From contig CM036158.1 of the NCBI GenBank assembly GCA_020631735.1, forward strand, positions 85,499,421-85,563,420: DNA of 64,000 nt, given 5' to 3'. Shown in pieces: positions 1-13,064 of the stretch. The notes beneath the pieces are model-generated. The model searched no databases, was not told where the DNA came from, and saw only the letters and a program-made list of their open reading frames with translations. Both the position numbers and the translations under genes were made by a program. This DNA is from Saccharum officinarum (Eukaryota; Streptophyta; Magnoliopsida; Poales; Poaceae). The stretch's first letter is position 1. Every line of letters begins with the position of its first letter.

Positions 1-930
1 GCCATCTGGTAACTGAGATGCATGAATCCTCCACCTATACCTCTTAGCCTTACAGTATGCTCGGTACCGCCGTGACTCACTATAAGGACATGCAAGTTCA
101 ACTTCATTAAGCACATCATATTGTCTAATACATCTCTTAAAGCAGAAACCATCTTCAAAAGTAACACCCAGAGCTATCTTTGGGTTATCTATGTCAGTGA
201 CATGAACCACACCCTCACAGTCCCTCTCATCATCCACAACTAGGGGGTCATCATCTTCTGGGTTAGTGTCAGGATAGTAATCACAGTCAGCTTCAGCATC
301 ATCATTGAGCACATCCTTGTACTTCTCATTCTCATCATCTACTCCTACATATTCCACTTTATCAGCCTCTCCCCAGTCATCATCAGCACCATCAAGGTTA
401 GCAACAAGATCAGGATTATCCTCTTCAACATCATCACCATCAATCTCAGCATTATCCTCTTCAACATCAACCTCAGAATTACTATCAGATTCTGGATTTG
501 GCTCTGGATTAGGCACAACATGATCATCAGGCAAAATCATAGCTAGTGGCAGACAATTAACCTGACTCTCCTGTGTGCTACAAACAGACTGAGACTTTAG
601 CAAATGAGGACCAGTGTCAACAACATGTACAGTCAGTGGCACCTCCCTACTGTCCCAATACACATCAAATGCATGTAACAGAGCAGAATCAGAGTCTATG
701 CACACTGTCTCATCCTTGGTTTTATCAAAGAAGGTGACCTACAGTTCTTGATCCACCCCATGGACTATCTCCTCACCAAGCAACTTATGAAACCCCATCG
801 AATTGAATTTATCCTTGTCTACCACGCGCAAGTAGTTTTTAGTTACATGGTAATCATCGAGCCCATCTGGTCTTTGCTCTACATACGCAGGTACTTTAAT
901 GGCCAGTCTACACGCGGACGTCGGATCCAT
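1..930 (-). pseudogene. MULE transposase 5' part (partial, broken)
   Basis: The minus-strand reading starts at 930 with MDPTSACRLAIKVPAYVE and runs to an in-frame TAG after the VDQEL motif near 739. It reopens in the same frame through a VTFFDKTKDETVCIDSDSAL-like stretch into a very acidic Asp/Glu-rich segment, then into the start of the MuDR-type N-terminal transposase domain at the window edge. It matches the better-covered copy at 40,942-41,916, with a 3-base difference near 110 and another near 730. The premature stop marks it as a non-functional transposase remnant unless that codon is spliced out. Confidence 0.75.
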
Positions 931-1342
931 CCTAAATCAACACAAAAGAAATGAACCAAACTAAACGATTTCAAACCGAAGCTTTCTAACGCATCCGCAG
1001 GCATACAAATCCAAAGAGTACGGGTTCAAAAAAACTCACCCTCTCTTAAGCCATTTAAATTGGAGAACCCCTAGGCAGAGACCCAGGGCACTGCGCGTTC
1101 TTCGTGCTAGGGGACTTCATCTTGGGGTCACGGTGGTGTTCCAGATCCTCAGCCCCCCATGGCGGATGACGGCCGAGGCTCGAGGTGTCAGCGGTACTAT
1201 GCACTTGAGTCGACGGCGGCACGACGGGTAGTGGAGTAGACGGCGCCGTGGTGAGCAGTGGAGTCGCGTGGGCGTGGGCATCGGCGGCGGGATTGGGGAA
1301 GTGGCGTGAGTAAACCCTAAACCCTAACCGACGGGTCCGGGG

Positions 1343-1578
1343 CGTTATAAGCTGGTCCAACCAAACCGGTTGGGGATGGACCCAAGTCGACCCAAATCTG
1401 GCTCAGGGGCACCCGGTGTCCAAAACGAAATTTTCTCTCTCCAAAACCGGCTGAAACTGGGGAGCGGTGTCCACTGGCCAAATTTCCAGAAACCAGAGTG
1501 TCCCCTGGCAAAAGGCTCGAAAATGGGTGTCTGCCAGCAAAGAGGAAGCATTTGGCATGTCCAATAGCAAATTTTGCC
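1343..1578. repeat. MULE right terminal inverted repeat, copy A
   Basis: About 235 bp that is the inverse of the left TIR seen at 37,484-37,707. It runs from CGTTATAAGCTGGTCC outward to GGACATGCC reversed and the terminal AAAATTTGC-type end. A telobox-like AAACCCTAAACCCTAA motif sits just inside it at about 1,312-1,328, a motif often found in plant promoters. Confidence 0.85.
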
Positions 1579-2382
1579 TAAAAAAATTCAACAACAACTA
1601 AGATCAAAAGTTCAGAGCTAAATTATTTATCCGCGATGCCAAAAATGATGCAACAAGAGCTAACATAATTTAAATGGAAAATTTTCTATATGTCGGTGGC
1701 TAAAATTTTATTCCTAATCTAGCATCTAAAAGACTCATATCCTGTCAATGACATTGTTCATAAATTTTAGCCTCTCCCTCGCCAATGTCGACTACGTTCC
1801 AATAGTCTTGGTTAATAGAAATGTCGAATGACCCATTTGCATTTCCCACGGTTGGATATAAATTTAAGTGGTCGCTTTTATGCCAGAGACTATAATCCAC
1901 CAAATCATTGAATATATGGTGGCCGATAAACTGAAATGCTCAAAACAATAATCGAGGGTTAGATGTTCAAGGCATCGATGAGAAAGTCAGCCACGCATTT
2001 GTGTCTCTCTCATGGTCCACGGTTTACAGCGATACTCCATTCACATTTGCATGTGGAAGTTGTAACTACTCACTGTATCATATAGTAGCACCACACTAAG
2101 ACAATTAACACATATAGTATCTAACCACAAATAAAAAATTTATATGGTATTTTCACTACAATCAAATGAATTTAGACCGCCGGCACATGCTAGTGAGGAA
2201 ATGATTTCCAGGAGCTGTCAAAAACAGTTTTGTAAGAGCGTTTTTTTAAGATAACACTAAGACATCGATTGCAAAGGATGGAGCCTTTTAATAATTTGTT
2301 ATCAAACAATGCTTTGTTTCTTGTTCTCTAAGTTGCCCAGCCAATAGCTGCTAGGCCAACTATATGGAAGGATATATTTACT
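1579..2382. other. AT-rich intergenic DNA, copy A
   Basis: No gene, RNA or clear repeat ends are visible in this stretch. It is AT-rich, has only short chance reading frames, and is conserved in copy B at 42,564-43,368. Confidence 0.6.
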
Positions 2383-3135
2383 GGGTCCTATTTGGGAGAG
2401 TTCTACTAGCTCTAGATCCACGAAAAATGGCTCTAGATTCACCTTTTTAAGTCAAACACTTAATCCACACAAATCCAACGTAGAGCAATTCCACGGCATC
2501 CATGGATTTTCCACCAGACACATGGATTTTGTGAAGCACCTCAGTTAGTGCTCTGCAAACTTAGAGATATGTAAACATGGGAAAAATTACCAATAACTGC
2601 CACGAGATACCGGTTCATTTTCTTTCTTTCTTTTTCTTTGTCAGCGTTTGTTCATGTCGCTCGGCTCCTCCATCTGCCGCCGACCATGTGCCCGCAAAGC
2701 TCACCGTCATTCTCATCCCCGGCTCTCCGCCGCAAGCTTCGGCCTACCTACAACCGGTGCGCCCTACCCCTGCCTGAGCCTGGCCGCGCCTTGAGCTCTG
2801 GCCGCGCATCACCGAGCAGTGCCTCCTCGCTGGCATGCCCAGCTCCCGTCTGAGCTCTGGCCGCATGAGGCCCTCTCCCCACCCACCAGGACCGGCATAT
2901 CCCGACCCCACTCGAGCTCGCGGCCATGAGAGGAAGACAAACATGCGGTTGTGCCTGGCCTTGTTTTCATTTTAGCCTATTTAATTTTTTATATTTACAA
3001 ATGAATCCATATGAAAGCTGGGCCCCTCCCAAACAAATTGGTAGGAGTTCAAATCCACGATAGAGTTGCTCTACGGTGGGTAGAGCTGGTGCTCTAGATC
3101 TATGTTTTAGATCTGGAGCCCTCCTAAATAGGCCC
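2383..3135. mobile_element. Small nonautonomous DNA transposon, copy A
   Basis: The two ends are inverted relatives: the left reads GGGTCCTATTTGGGAGAG and the right, reversed, reads GGGCCTATTTAGGAGGGC. Subterminal blocks built on CTCTAGATC and AGAGC are also inverted. The interior switches abruptly to GC-rich DNA at about 2,655-2,940, which resembles captured genic sequence but has no convincing protein. No clean target-site duplication was found, so the superfamily is uncertain. It is present in both copies. Confidence 0.5.
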
Positions 3136-5135
3136 TAAGCAGAGGATAAACCTTGGGAGGATAAATTTGCTTGAGACCAAATACGTCTTGTATGTGCGTA
3201 CAAACATAATAGGTAATGCTATTATCTAACATCTGGATTAGCACCTTCAAAAAGATCAGGATTATTATTACAAACCAAGGAGAATTTCTCTGATCTAATC
3301 TGATAAACAACCAATCGAATCCATGTGTGCACATTATATGAGAGAAATTAAGAGAATATATGAGGATCGTATGACAAGTTTACTCTTAGGCATGCCCTCA
3401 AAAGGGTTTACTCTTAGGCACCGTCCCTGCACTCACAGGCAAGTAGTAGCACAAGTGTAGGTTAGTCGTGGGCTGTGCAGTAGCAGCCAGTGACCACGCA
3501 GCCCGCAGCCGAGCAGTCCACACAGACGCAGCCGACACACGGCAAGCAGCTGCTAATGAGCCCAGCAGCACACATTGCCGATGCCCTGATTGGAGATCCA
3601 ACATTGCGAACACCACCCACTCTCATTTTTTTAGCTTCCAACGTTGGACACCTCTGCACAATTCAGAGGTAGGTTGGGTAGAGGCAATACTGACATGTGT
3701 AATGTTTCCTAATAATAGTTGATTCTCGTTAGGCAATACCGGATTATAATTTAACACCAATAAAATATACAAGAACTATGTTTTCTAGCTGGTGGATTGA
3801 GGATTTAGATATATGCAAATGACAAACAATGAATTTTTGAAGACCTGCATATAGGTGCAATGCAAAGGATGACAACATATATAATAATAGTGACATTAAT
3901 TATCACAAGATGCATTAGAAACGAAGATAAATTCTAGAAATTATCACAACAATCAGAGACCCTAACTGTTAATTCAGCGGACACTAATCATCATAGAGAA
4001 TAACAACGTAGGACCTATCCTACTGTGTAAAATGATTGCCCACTTGTTCTATCATGAAGGACATAAATAATCCCCAAGGTCTATCTAAACTAGGGGGGGG
4101 GGGGGGGGTTAGGTGCGGCGGCTAGGGGGCCCTGGCACCCCAAACAGTCTATTAATTCCTCTATTAATCCTTCATTGGCTCTTAATTTTTAGTGTTTATT
4201 AGCTCATTTATGAAGATATGGCCCCCTTAATTGAAGCTGCCCCCCTATCTTCTATTTTTGGCTCCGCCCCTGCCTCTACCATCATGAAATATAAATTTTA
4301 AGTAACCCACTAAATTGCATACATTACCCACCTCAGCCATTACAAAACATAATATAAAGCAACCACTTAATTGCATCTAAATTACTCACCTGACATTATA
4401 AATGTAAACTAAAATATCTGTCAAATCTTCATTTAAATTACAAATATGAGCTATTGTGGAAAATTAAATAAGTATTAAGTGTACCATATATCTTTCAAAA
4501 TACCCATTTCTAGAACTATTAAAATAAAATCAAAGTAAACATAAATACTATGCATCACTCTGTATACAAATCATACATGTATATATTAGTGATACATATA
4601 TATTTTTATAGTTTATCGACTGTGAAAAAAATCCCCTTAACAAACCATATAACAATGACACTGACAATTTATTTTAAATTATATTAAAACTCTATGACAT
4701 TAAAATCTTGTAAGTGGTTACTTTGGATAAGTTTATACATTTTCACTAAACAATATGACATATCGATGTTGGTAGCTTAATTCTAAGCATAGAATATTTA
4801 ATTATTTATTTCATAATAGCACTACTACACACATAATTATTTGATAGAGGTAATTAAATATCTTGACTGCTGTGATGTTGGCTGAATTAATTGTTTATAT
4901 CAATATTGTAACTAAATGTGGAGTCTAGGATCTCTAATCATTTTATGTAAAATATAAAATGAATTTTTTGGATAAAATATAAAATCAAACTTTGTATAAA
5001 AAATTACAAAATCTTATAAAATCAAAATTGTAAGCCAAAGATTTGTGATATAAAAAAAGCAAAAGAGTGGATATGACTTAAACTAAAGTTCAACCAAAAT
5101 ACATTTTGAAAACCCACGAAGTTCAACCAAAATAC
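3136..5135. other. Intergenic DNA with decayed repeat, copy A
   Basis: No gene is visible. A 16-base G run lies at 4,093-4,108. A GC-rich block that includes GGCTCCGCCCCTG near 4,258-4,272 resembles the reversed terminus of an hAT-type element (CAGGGGCGGAGCC), but no partner end is clear. From about 4,440 to 4,985 the AT-rich sequence is a diverged relative of 36,950-37,470, next to the expansin pseudogene. The shared core includes GACAATTTATTTTAAATTAT and GACATATCGAT. Confidence 0.5.
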
Positions 5136-5319
5136 TGTTAGAAAGTAGAGAACTAGAGACAGCGAGTTGATGCAAATGATCTCTGTTGTATTCCCAATGA
5201 ACAGTGTGTATATGTATACAGGGCCCCTGTGGGTGGTTACAAGTGTGAAAGAGAGAGAATGGTGAAAAGACACCCCTTGAATTAATCCCTAATTGAGCAC
5301 TAAATAATAATTCTCAACA
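5136..5319 (-). repeat. Copia 3' LTR, copy A
   Basis: A 184-bp LTR with TG...CA ends. In the sense direction it starts TGTTGAGAATTATT and ends TTTCTAACA. The polypurine tract GATCAAGGGGGAG abuts its start. It aligns with the start of the 5' LTR remnants at 13,399 and 53,700 through a shared ACTAGAGACA...GAGTTGATGCAAATGAT block. Confidence 0.85.
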
Positions 5320-5569
5320 CTCCCCCTTGATCAATTAGCTCCCTGTAGTCTTTACTGTTCATCTATTATGCATCATTATGAATCTTTGGAAAACCCTGTG
5401 GGAAAAACCAAAGTAATATCGGTATACCAGGCAAAACTCTTTAAAACCCACCGGGAAAAATAAGGAGAAACACCATGATATACAATCACCAATGTTATTA
5501 GACTATTTGAGATAAATCCAAAGTCTTAGTCTAAAAACACCTTGACCATAGGGTCAATATGCTTCAAAT

Positions 5570-5845
5570 ATCATCTTCCAAAAACCCCGGTGGAGAAAAA
5601 TAGATGATATAGCATATACCTTTGTGTTGACATTGCCTCATTAAAAACTTTATATGAGATACCATAAATGTAAAACTCACATATCGAAAAGAGTACAATG
5701 CATCTTATGTCGCAATATCGTCCACCAAAAACCCATGTGGGGGAAAATAAATGATACGACATAACTTTATGTTGATATTGCTTCATTAAAAACTTTATAT
5801 GAGAAACCGCAAGGGAAAACTCACACAAAGAAAAGAGTGTAATGT
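5570..5845 (-). repeat. Tandem modules upstream of copia 3' LTR, copy A
   Basis: Two imperfect modules of about 140 bp start near 5,577 and 5,713. Each has a CCACCGGGG- or CCCACATGGG-type block, a GATGATATAGC or GATACGACATA block, and GCCTCATTAAAAACTTTATA. On the sense strand they read as the TTTTTAATGAGGCAA and GGTTTTT modules found between pol and the 3' LTR of many plant copia elements. Confidence 0.65.
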
Positions 5846-5849
5846 AATG

Positions 5850-8800
5850 TTTGCAACAAGTTATTTATCAGAGAGATGCTCCCCCCTAATACTTGCAAAT
5901 CTCAAAGTAAATTCATACCAATGTACTCAACACATACGAAATGTGGAGTATGGTAGACTTTATGAATATCTCTGCAAGATTATCACAAGACTTAGTTTGC
6001 AAATGTTCATATACCTATATTACCTATGGAACAAAATCATCTTAGTGCAAAAATATTGCATTAAGTATAACTTGTCTCCATCTACACAACAGAAGTTGCA
6101 TTATCTTTATAGATAATGACCATTGATTTAATAGAATCAACACCACATAACTTCAGTATGTGATATATCATTCTGTCAAGCTATACACATTCATGTGAAG
6201 CCTTGTACAATACAATGTCAGAATGATTAATGAAATTGACCATTAAATGTCTATTTAAAGACCATCACAAAATGGTCTTTCCATATTCATGTAAAGCCTA
6301 TTTCTATGATCTGGAATTTGGGGATCTTATAGATAACCAGAATCATTATATCCACATAATCGGATCATGGATTACACCAAGACCACATGTGCTATTTAGG
6401 ATATCAAAAGATATTCTTAACTTCAATCCGCCAATATTTGGTAGGAGTAGCGCTGCTACTAGATAACAAATCATTGCAAAAATAATATCAAGCCGATAAC
6501 TTTTGCAAGTTTATTAGCGTATAAATAGCACAGAGATAATGGACCACATGTCCCAATATCTCATCTCAATCACTATGGCATAAAATAATCTTCCTCTATC
6601 ATGAGGTAGAACAACCATAGGATACCTTCGTATTGAATCACTCAATATGATCTGGATATAGATAGCTTTTGTATAAAATTCTGAGAGAAGATGCTTGGAT
6701 CATAAACACAAAATAAAATTTTGGTTTAGTCTGTATCTTCAATCTCAAACTCCGTCTTTAAATTACAACATTCTATTAACATGTTTTCATCACTAATGAT
6801 GTCAAGATTATTGACTATCATATAACACTATAAAATCCAATCAAAGACTTCAAAATGAACACCACATGTAATCAATCTTGTATCCCTTTAGTTTAGGGAA
6901 TACACACAAAGTCGATTGTACCAAATTCGACTTAACTGTTTTAAGCCATATATTGACTTAAGCAATACATAATCTGTTACGATTTTATGTATGAGGGTTG
7001 GGTATGTGAACTCCTTCCTGGAAGCTTCACAAATACACCAAATCAAGTGTCATATAAATATATGCAATCACTACATCTATCAACTATCAACTGCAATGAT
7101 AGATGCTTTTGTACTGCCAATTAAAAGATAGTATCAGAAATTTATAACTTATTATGGAGAATAATTTGCATTGAAAATCAATGTCTGGGCTTTGCGTAAA
7201 CCCCTTGTGCTACTAGTCTTGCTTTGATCTCACCACCACATTGTTCTCAATCCATTCTAGGATAAAAACACTTTTGTACCCATAGTAAAGGTACTATAAG
7301 GTATCAGCATCACAGCCCAAATCACCTTTGTTTTGGTGAGCAAGACTATCTATGCATGTATTACATCACTCAACAAGTTCCAGTAAGAGTGAGCAAGCAC
7401 TCTGCCTTGGTCTTATTGACTGGATGACTTGGAATGTTGTATATAGTTTATTCAAAGAAGTACGTGTCGACACATGTAGCATTTCTATGATATAATTCTC
7501 CGGTTATAAAAACTCAAAGTACCCTGAGTGACTTATCATGACTTCCCGAAACGAGAGTCAGGGCTTTCCGATATCCTAGCATCAACATTTGGGTGCACCT
7601 CTGATCTAGGTTTGTGGATGACATCCATCCACTGGGTAATAACTATTATTTACCCACAAGGTGTCCCCAACCATAAGTTGATATGCATTTACTATCTTAT
7701 AAGGAAAACCTTCTATTGCTAGCATGAATAATCTGCTTTGTGGCCATACTTCTCCCCCTCTTATTTACATTTGGGAGATGAGTGGTTTTACTTGGTACCA
7801 CTACTCTTTCTGGCACATACTTGCAATGGATTAACAAGTTTAAAAGACACCTTAGTAATCAGTAAAAGCATTTGGCAGTTTATTTGCAATATTATGCAAA
7901 TCAACAATTCTTTTAACTCAAAATTTAGTTCATTTAGTACGTGATCCTGAGCTTGAAATGTCTTATGCATTCCAAATAATTTCCTAGCATTATATATGGT
8001 ACATCAAATCTCCTCCTAATGCATGGAAATGCTCATTATCCAACTACAACCAGTGTACGAGGCCGTAAATAGATCCTCTAGAAGAGGTCCTAGATACTTA
8101 ATAATCGATGAAGATTGAAATCTCACATTGATCTCCAATTTCTTGTGTGTGCCCATGAATGTACGCTGCAGTGGTGAGACGATTGGTACGTATACAACAT
8201 AACCCAATCTTATGTAAATAGGAAATCTTCATGAATTCCCACGTACTAAATGCATATTGGGGATATGTAGTTAATCACAAGTCAGGAGTGTCTAAATCTG
8301 CCTGATCCCAACACAAAGTTGGTAAATAGCAATTCACTAACAATGGTCCTGCTATGGCCTTGATGTCATACTCATAGATTCCATTTGTCCTTTTGGATAT
8401 GTAACTAAACTTTTGATACACCAAACAATCGTCATTGTAGGCACAAAAGTTTAGTAGTGTTCAGGATAATGAGCTCACGATAAGAGCCATTATTTACCAA
8501 ATGCATGGCTGAGTGTGGATATTTCACAAGCTCTAGATCATCTTATAGATATATCTTTACAACTATGAAATGTCTGAACTATCCATACAATCTTTGTATC
8601 GGACCCACACATATTCTCTTGAATATGATCAAGGAATCTAAGATATTCAATCTAATTTTAAGATAAGAGGGTCTTAAAATCAGTTTCCCTGTGGCACTTA
8701 TTCCATACTTTGAGAAAATCGTAACCAAAATAATTGCCAATAATTTTTCACCCATCCCTTTGGATGGCCAAGTTGATCATTCCAAATCTAGAATGCATCA

Positions 8801-11000
8801 ATAGTGTGAAAAATTATCTTATACGCAACATGTTGTATGGGGATGGTTGTGTGCATAATACAACCAAAATGAGACTTATCTCATTACTTATATGACATCC
8901 AATGTTGTCTTTTTATGTTTCCATACGAAAACACATTTGGATATCTCTATAATTTAGTAAGATACAAGTAAATTAGGACATATCCTCAATCACAAACTTA
9001 GTATCCAGAAGAAAAATGATGGTGGCAAAATAGGCCAAACTATCATTGCGCGATGGCCAAAATTATTCCCTCTTCTTGTCATAAGAACCAGAAACATTTT
9101 GCTTCCCTAATTATAGAATCTGTGGTACAAATGTCCATTAGGCATATATCATTCCACATTGGAATGAGTCCCGTACAATCTATATATGACAAGAGATTAA
9201 TGAGATTCTCGTCTAATAAGTAGAAATCCATAAATATTGTCGAGTATCAAATATATCGATATGATACCCACAATAGTTATGCGTTGACAACACAAGTATT
9301 ACAACATCTTTGATGGACATTATCATATATTATCAACGGACCATGAGATTATCCCAAATCTCAAAACAAATCATTCGAAGCATATTCGATGATCATGTTG
9401 TCCATCTATGTGATGTTCTCTTTACGAGAAAAGAAGAAGTATTGTTATGTGATCCCATAAGATCCAGCATAAACAACCAACCACCTATGTAGCTTCAGAT
9501 TTTAATATGGAAGCACCCTTCATATCTTATTTCTATAGCTCATATTTCATCCCTTATAGAATGTTGATATAGATCAACTACGAATTTAAGAATACGGCAT
9601 TGTTTAATGCTATGCTAAACACAACCACATATATGGCATTAATTTTTGTCATTCTTAGGTTCACATTGTCATCACTCATATTGCACATTAGGCCTTTTGC
9701 TTTTATCAGTGGAAGCGAATTGTATGAACAATATGATCATAGTCTTCAATAGTTTAAAAACTAGAGACACGATCCACTCATGATTAGCCTCAAGCTATAT
9801 GAGTTTATTTCTTGTTCATAAAACTCCTAAAGAGTGAGCCACGAAGAATGTGCATTTCTTTATACAAGATAATCTTATCGATGATCTTTATGGACATAGT
9901 ACCTTAACTACAGTAAGACACAATATAATTTCCTTTGATATATAATAAACAACCCATAATTGAGGTTCATTAAATTGTTTTATTAGTCCATGGGATAAAA
10001 CCAATGTTAATGTCCATTGTCCATGTGGGATAGTGATGCCATATAGAGCGAGTTCATCAAACTCCTCTGAAGTCAATATTCACAACATGTGATGAACCAT
10101 TGATTTAATTAATTTACACCTAAGGTAAATTAAAAATCACTATGGTGATGTAATCTCCAATGCAAAAATTTAAGGGTTTCCATATCTTGTCACTTTGTTT
10201 TGAATGTTGGAGATAGACAACAAAACTGTAAACTTTCGAACAATTAGAGGTAATCACAAGATGTGTAGACCTCACGAACAATCATTATTAACGTTGGCAC
10301 ACTCATTGTAGATAATCTCTATGTTTGAAACATAGAGTAGATCTCTCAGTAGTAGGCAAATAAATTGCTACTATAAGCACAGTCTCTAGGCTGATATATT
10401 CGTAGGAACATACCGCAGTCAATGCCTAAGATTCTACCACTTGTGTATAGCCTTTAATAATGAATGATGGTAGTCACCATAAAAATGTACCATTCTCATA
10501 TTTCCAAAACATTTATTTGGGACAACACAATGTAGGTAATCATCAAGTTTAAAATAAATATAATGTAGACCTCTCAATAATGGGCAAATAATCGCTGCCG
10601 TAGGCACAGTCTCTGGGCCGAAAAATTCAAGATGAATTAAACGCGGCCAATGCCTAGGACTCCATTACTTGTGTTATGACCCCATATGTATGCAAGATAT
10701 GAATATAATAATTTTGCATAATCCAACATTAATTAAGAAACACTTAATTAAGAGGATCTACTGTTGTTAAAATGCAATTTATGGAAAATTTGCTAAATTA
10801 ACAAGGTCAACAAAGTATAAGAATAAACACTCTACTATACTGATATTGTTAAAACAAGAAAACTTACTAAGCACATAGTGCTATAGTGGGCTAGTGGCAT
10901 AACTATGCAAAATCCTATAGGATCAGAGCAAAAATCTGCTTCCTATGTTAGCCTCACTAGCAAAAAATGGTTTGGCTGTCATTTTGCTTTTTCAAATTAG
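5850..11000 (-). pseudogene. Copia gag-pol remnant, copy A
   Basis: No long open frame survives, but translated fragments on the minus strand are recognisable. At 8,016-8,207 a piece contains MGTHKKLEINV and SIIKYLGPLLEDLFTASYTG, which resembles the copia segment just after integrase (LGIYVGY, SIIRYLEP, DLFTAR). At about 7,170-7,290 the reading VFVRKRIENNVVVR then QGFTQRPDIDFQ resembles the start of the copia reverse transcriptase (KWVFVRKR, ARLVAQGFTQRPGIDF). The order, pol toward lower coordinates, agrees with the LTR orientation. Stops and frameshifts are frequent, so the element cannot be autonomous. Confidence 0.7.
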
Positions 11001-11470
11001 GCACATATGAGCCTAGATCATCTATCCTTAATTATCAATTAATTAAAAGGATCCAATTTTGTTGCAACCAAAGTTGATTGCCAAACAACAAAATCGACAA
11101 ACTATGTATGCTTCGACATATATAATTTTCTGGTCTAAAAACAAAACAATGTAAAGGAGTAAAAAACTCTACCATACCGATACTATTAGAGTTCATGACT
11201 AAAACAGAGGGCCATAGAACACGGAAAATATTTCTCAACATTAACATAGTAAATAACTACAATATATTATATTATGATGCAATTTCTAAGAACACATGTC
11301 TCAAAAAATTGGTTATTTACACAAGGTAAATACCGTGGATCATAATTTGTTTAAACCGAAGGTCTAAATTGAGCATTTATATTGCAGAAATGTATACGAG
11401 ATCCAAACTTGAAACAAGTATACATTAATAATCTATTAGAATTATTATTATGTTGTCACATAAATTATAA

Positions 11471-11700
11471 GAGCATCTCTAAGAGATTAGCCAATTTTTT
11501 TTTTCTAAAGGTAAATTTAGTAGCCCTTCATCTCATCTCATTCGCTCTCTACTTTTCGATAGCTACCTTACTAGCCATCTAGCCTCTTAGTTTAGAGAGT
11601 TTGTCAGAGTACTCTAGTATATTTTTGTCAAATCTATTTTAGAGAATAGCTAAATCAATAAATTTGGTTAGTTTTATTGACTAATCTCTCGGAGATGCTC
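11471..11700. mobile_element. MITE with GAGCATCTC termini, copy A
   Basis: A 230-bp element with inverted ends: the left reads GAGCATCTCTAAGAGATTAG and the right, reversed, reads GAGCATCTCCGAGAGATTAG. It is AT-rich inside and of the common grass GAGCATCTCC MITE type. No certain target-site duplication is seen. It lies inside the copia leader and is shared with copy B. Confidence 0.75.
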
Positions 11701-12398
11701 CAGGGCTTATCGTTTATGTGCAAATCTGCACAACCTTTATCCCTTCCGATAGGCCACAGCCACAAACGCACGGACGGTTTGCAAAATCTCGTCGTTTGGA
11801 CTCACGGGCGTAGATGCCGCCGCCGGCCTGTTGGCAAACGCTACCGGCTACCGTGGTGGGGCGAGCAGCCGCGTGAGGGCCATGAGCGCCGGGCCGAGGA
11901 CGACGTGCAGGGCGCCAGCCGCAGGCGCAGGAGCTGCCGTCCGCCGCGCGCGAGGCGCAGGGCCGCCTCCGAGGGCGCGGGAGGGGCGACCAGCCGCTGC
12001 GGTCGTGGCCGCAGTCGGACATCAACCGCCAGCCGCTGCGCGCGAGGCGCAGGCGCGGGAGGGTCCGCCAGCCGTCGCGGGCCTGGCCGCGTGTGGGTGG
12101 CAACTGGCCACGGCCCACGGGCACTGACCGCCGGGGCAGCCAGCCGCGGGCCGCAGGCGCGAGGCCGCCGCCACTGCAGGCGTGGAGGGCGCTGGCCGCG
12201 CGCTCAGGGGCACGTGCGTGCCCAGCCAGAGCCGCTCGCCGCATCCGTCCTCTAGTGCTCGGCATCGGTGGTAGCGCGGAGACAACGAACTCCGTGACCA
12301 TGATCCTGACGAAGATGGTAGGAAGAAATTGACGATTGAGAAGGTACGAATCGTGGCAGTTACCTCGATCCAGTGATTCCTTCCCGAATTCCCCACAT
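11701..12398. other. GC-rich leader block of the copia element, copy A
   Basis: An abruptly GC-rich stretch, especially 11,800-12,290, built of repeated GCCAGCCGC, GAGGCGCAGG and GCGGGCC words. Long overlapping open frames exist on both strands, but their Arg/Ala/Gly-rich composition is what GC-rich DNA gives by chance and no domain is visible. Copy A has two short extra pieces near 12,110-12,155 compared with copy B, consistent with slippage in a low-complexity array. Confidence 0.5.
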
Positions 12399-13064
12399 CA
12401 GGCCCGTCTGAAGGGGGAGGGCAGGCAGTGCGACGGTCGGGGGGCCAGGACGCTAGGGCCCATGAGTATACGTATATGTAGTACATGTCTTTGGCCTATA
12501 CGGTCACGTCTGCGGCTCTGCGTGGCAAACCCTTCGTATTTGCTACTCCGCGTCCTCACGTGCGTGCTGTTGCGCCGCGGCGGCTGTTCCGCCACTCCCA
12601 AGTCCTGAAATCTAATGCCTGTAAGCTTCCCGTGATCCCAGCAGACGGCCACAACCCTAGCGGCGCTGCAGTCCCTCCGTCCCTGTCCCTTCCCTGTGGT
12701 AAGTGATTATGGTTCTCGTTCATCAGTATTATTCAATGTTTGTTTGATCTGATAACTTTCGTTTTTTTTGTAACCTTGCAATCCAATCAGGCATCAAGCG
12801 ATAATGAAGCGAATAGTTGATCCATTAATTTAATTATTAACTAATTCATTAAGGCACATAGGGACATGCCATAGGCTGCAGGAATTTGTTTTAAATTGAA
12901 GGTATTTCATATTACTCTGTCGTTTTTAAAGGACTAAATACAATTTACAAGTTAACTCTTATTAATATATTACTACACAGTTCAACCGTCATATTAAGAC
13001 ATTATTACGGGGCCCTTAGTGTTTTGCTTGCCCAAGGGCCCTACAAATTGTTAAGACGGCCCTG
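12399..13064. mobile_element. Nonautonomous hAT-like element, copy A only
   Basis: A 666-bp insertion flanked by a perfect 8-bp direct repeat CCCCACAT (12,391-12,398 and 13,065-13,072), the length typical of hAT elements. The ends are inverted: CAGGCCCGTCTGA on the left and, reversed, CAGGGCCGTCTTA on the right. Copy B has no insertion here and retains the CCCCACATCTATGTC target sequence. The interior has a GC-rich open frame (12,485-12,706) ending near a GGTAAGTGA splice-donor-like site, so a host gene fragment may have been captured. No transposase is encoded. Confidence 0.85.
12485..12706 (+). other. Exon-like open frame inside the hAT-like element
   Basis: A 73-codon frame, MSLAYTVTSAALRGKPF onward, rich in Ser, Arg, Pro and Val. 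A GGTAAGTGA donor-like site overlaps its end and the downstream DNA turns AT-rich like an intron. I do not recognise the protein. It may be the captured first exon of a host gene or a chance frame in GC-rich DNA. Confidence 0.3.

Larger units (their letters stand above)
1..1578 (-). mobile_element. MULE right-hand part, copy A
   Basis: This is the right part of a Mutator-like element whose full version is seen at 37,484-42,563. It holds the transposase 5' coding part on the minus strand and ends in the right terminal inverted repeat at 1,343-1,578. The remainder of the element lies left of the window. Confidence 0.85.

Noticed and set aside
305..523. Ser/Thr-rich 72-residue plus-strand protein
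   Set aside because: It is the antisense shadow of the acidic Asp/Glu-rich part of the MULE transposase.
11714..12301. Protein gene of about 190-195 residues on either strand
   Set aside because: Long frames exist on both strands at once in very GC-rich repetitive DNA, are Arg/Ala/Gly-rich without domains, and differ by indels in copy B.
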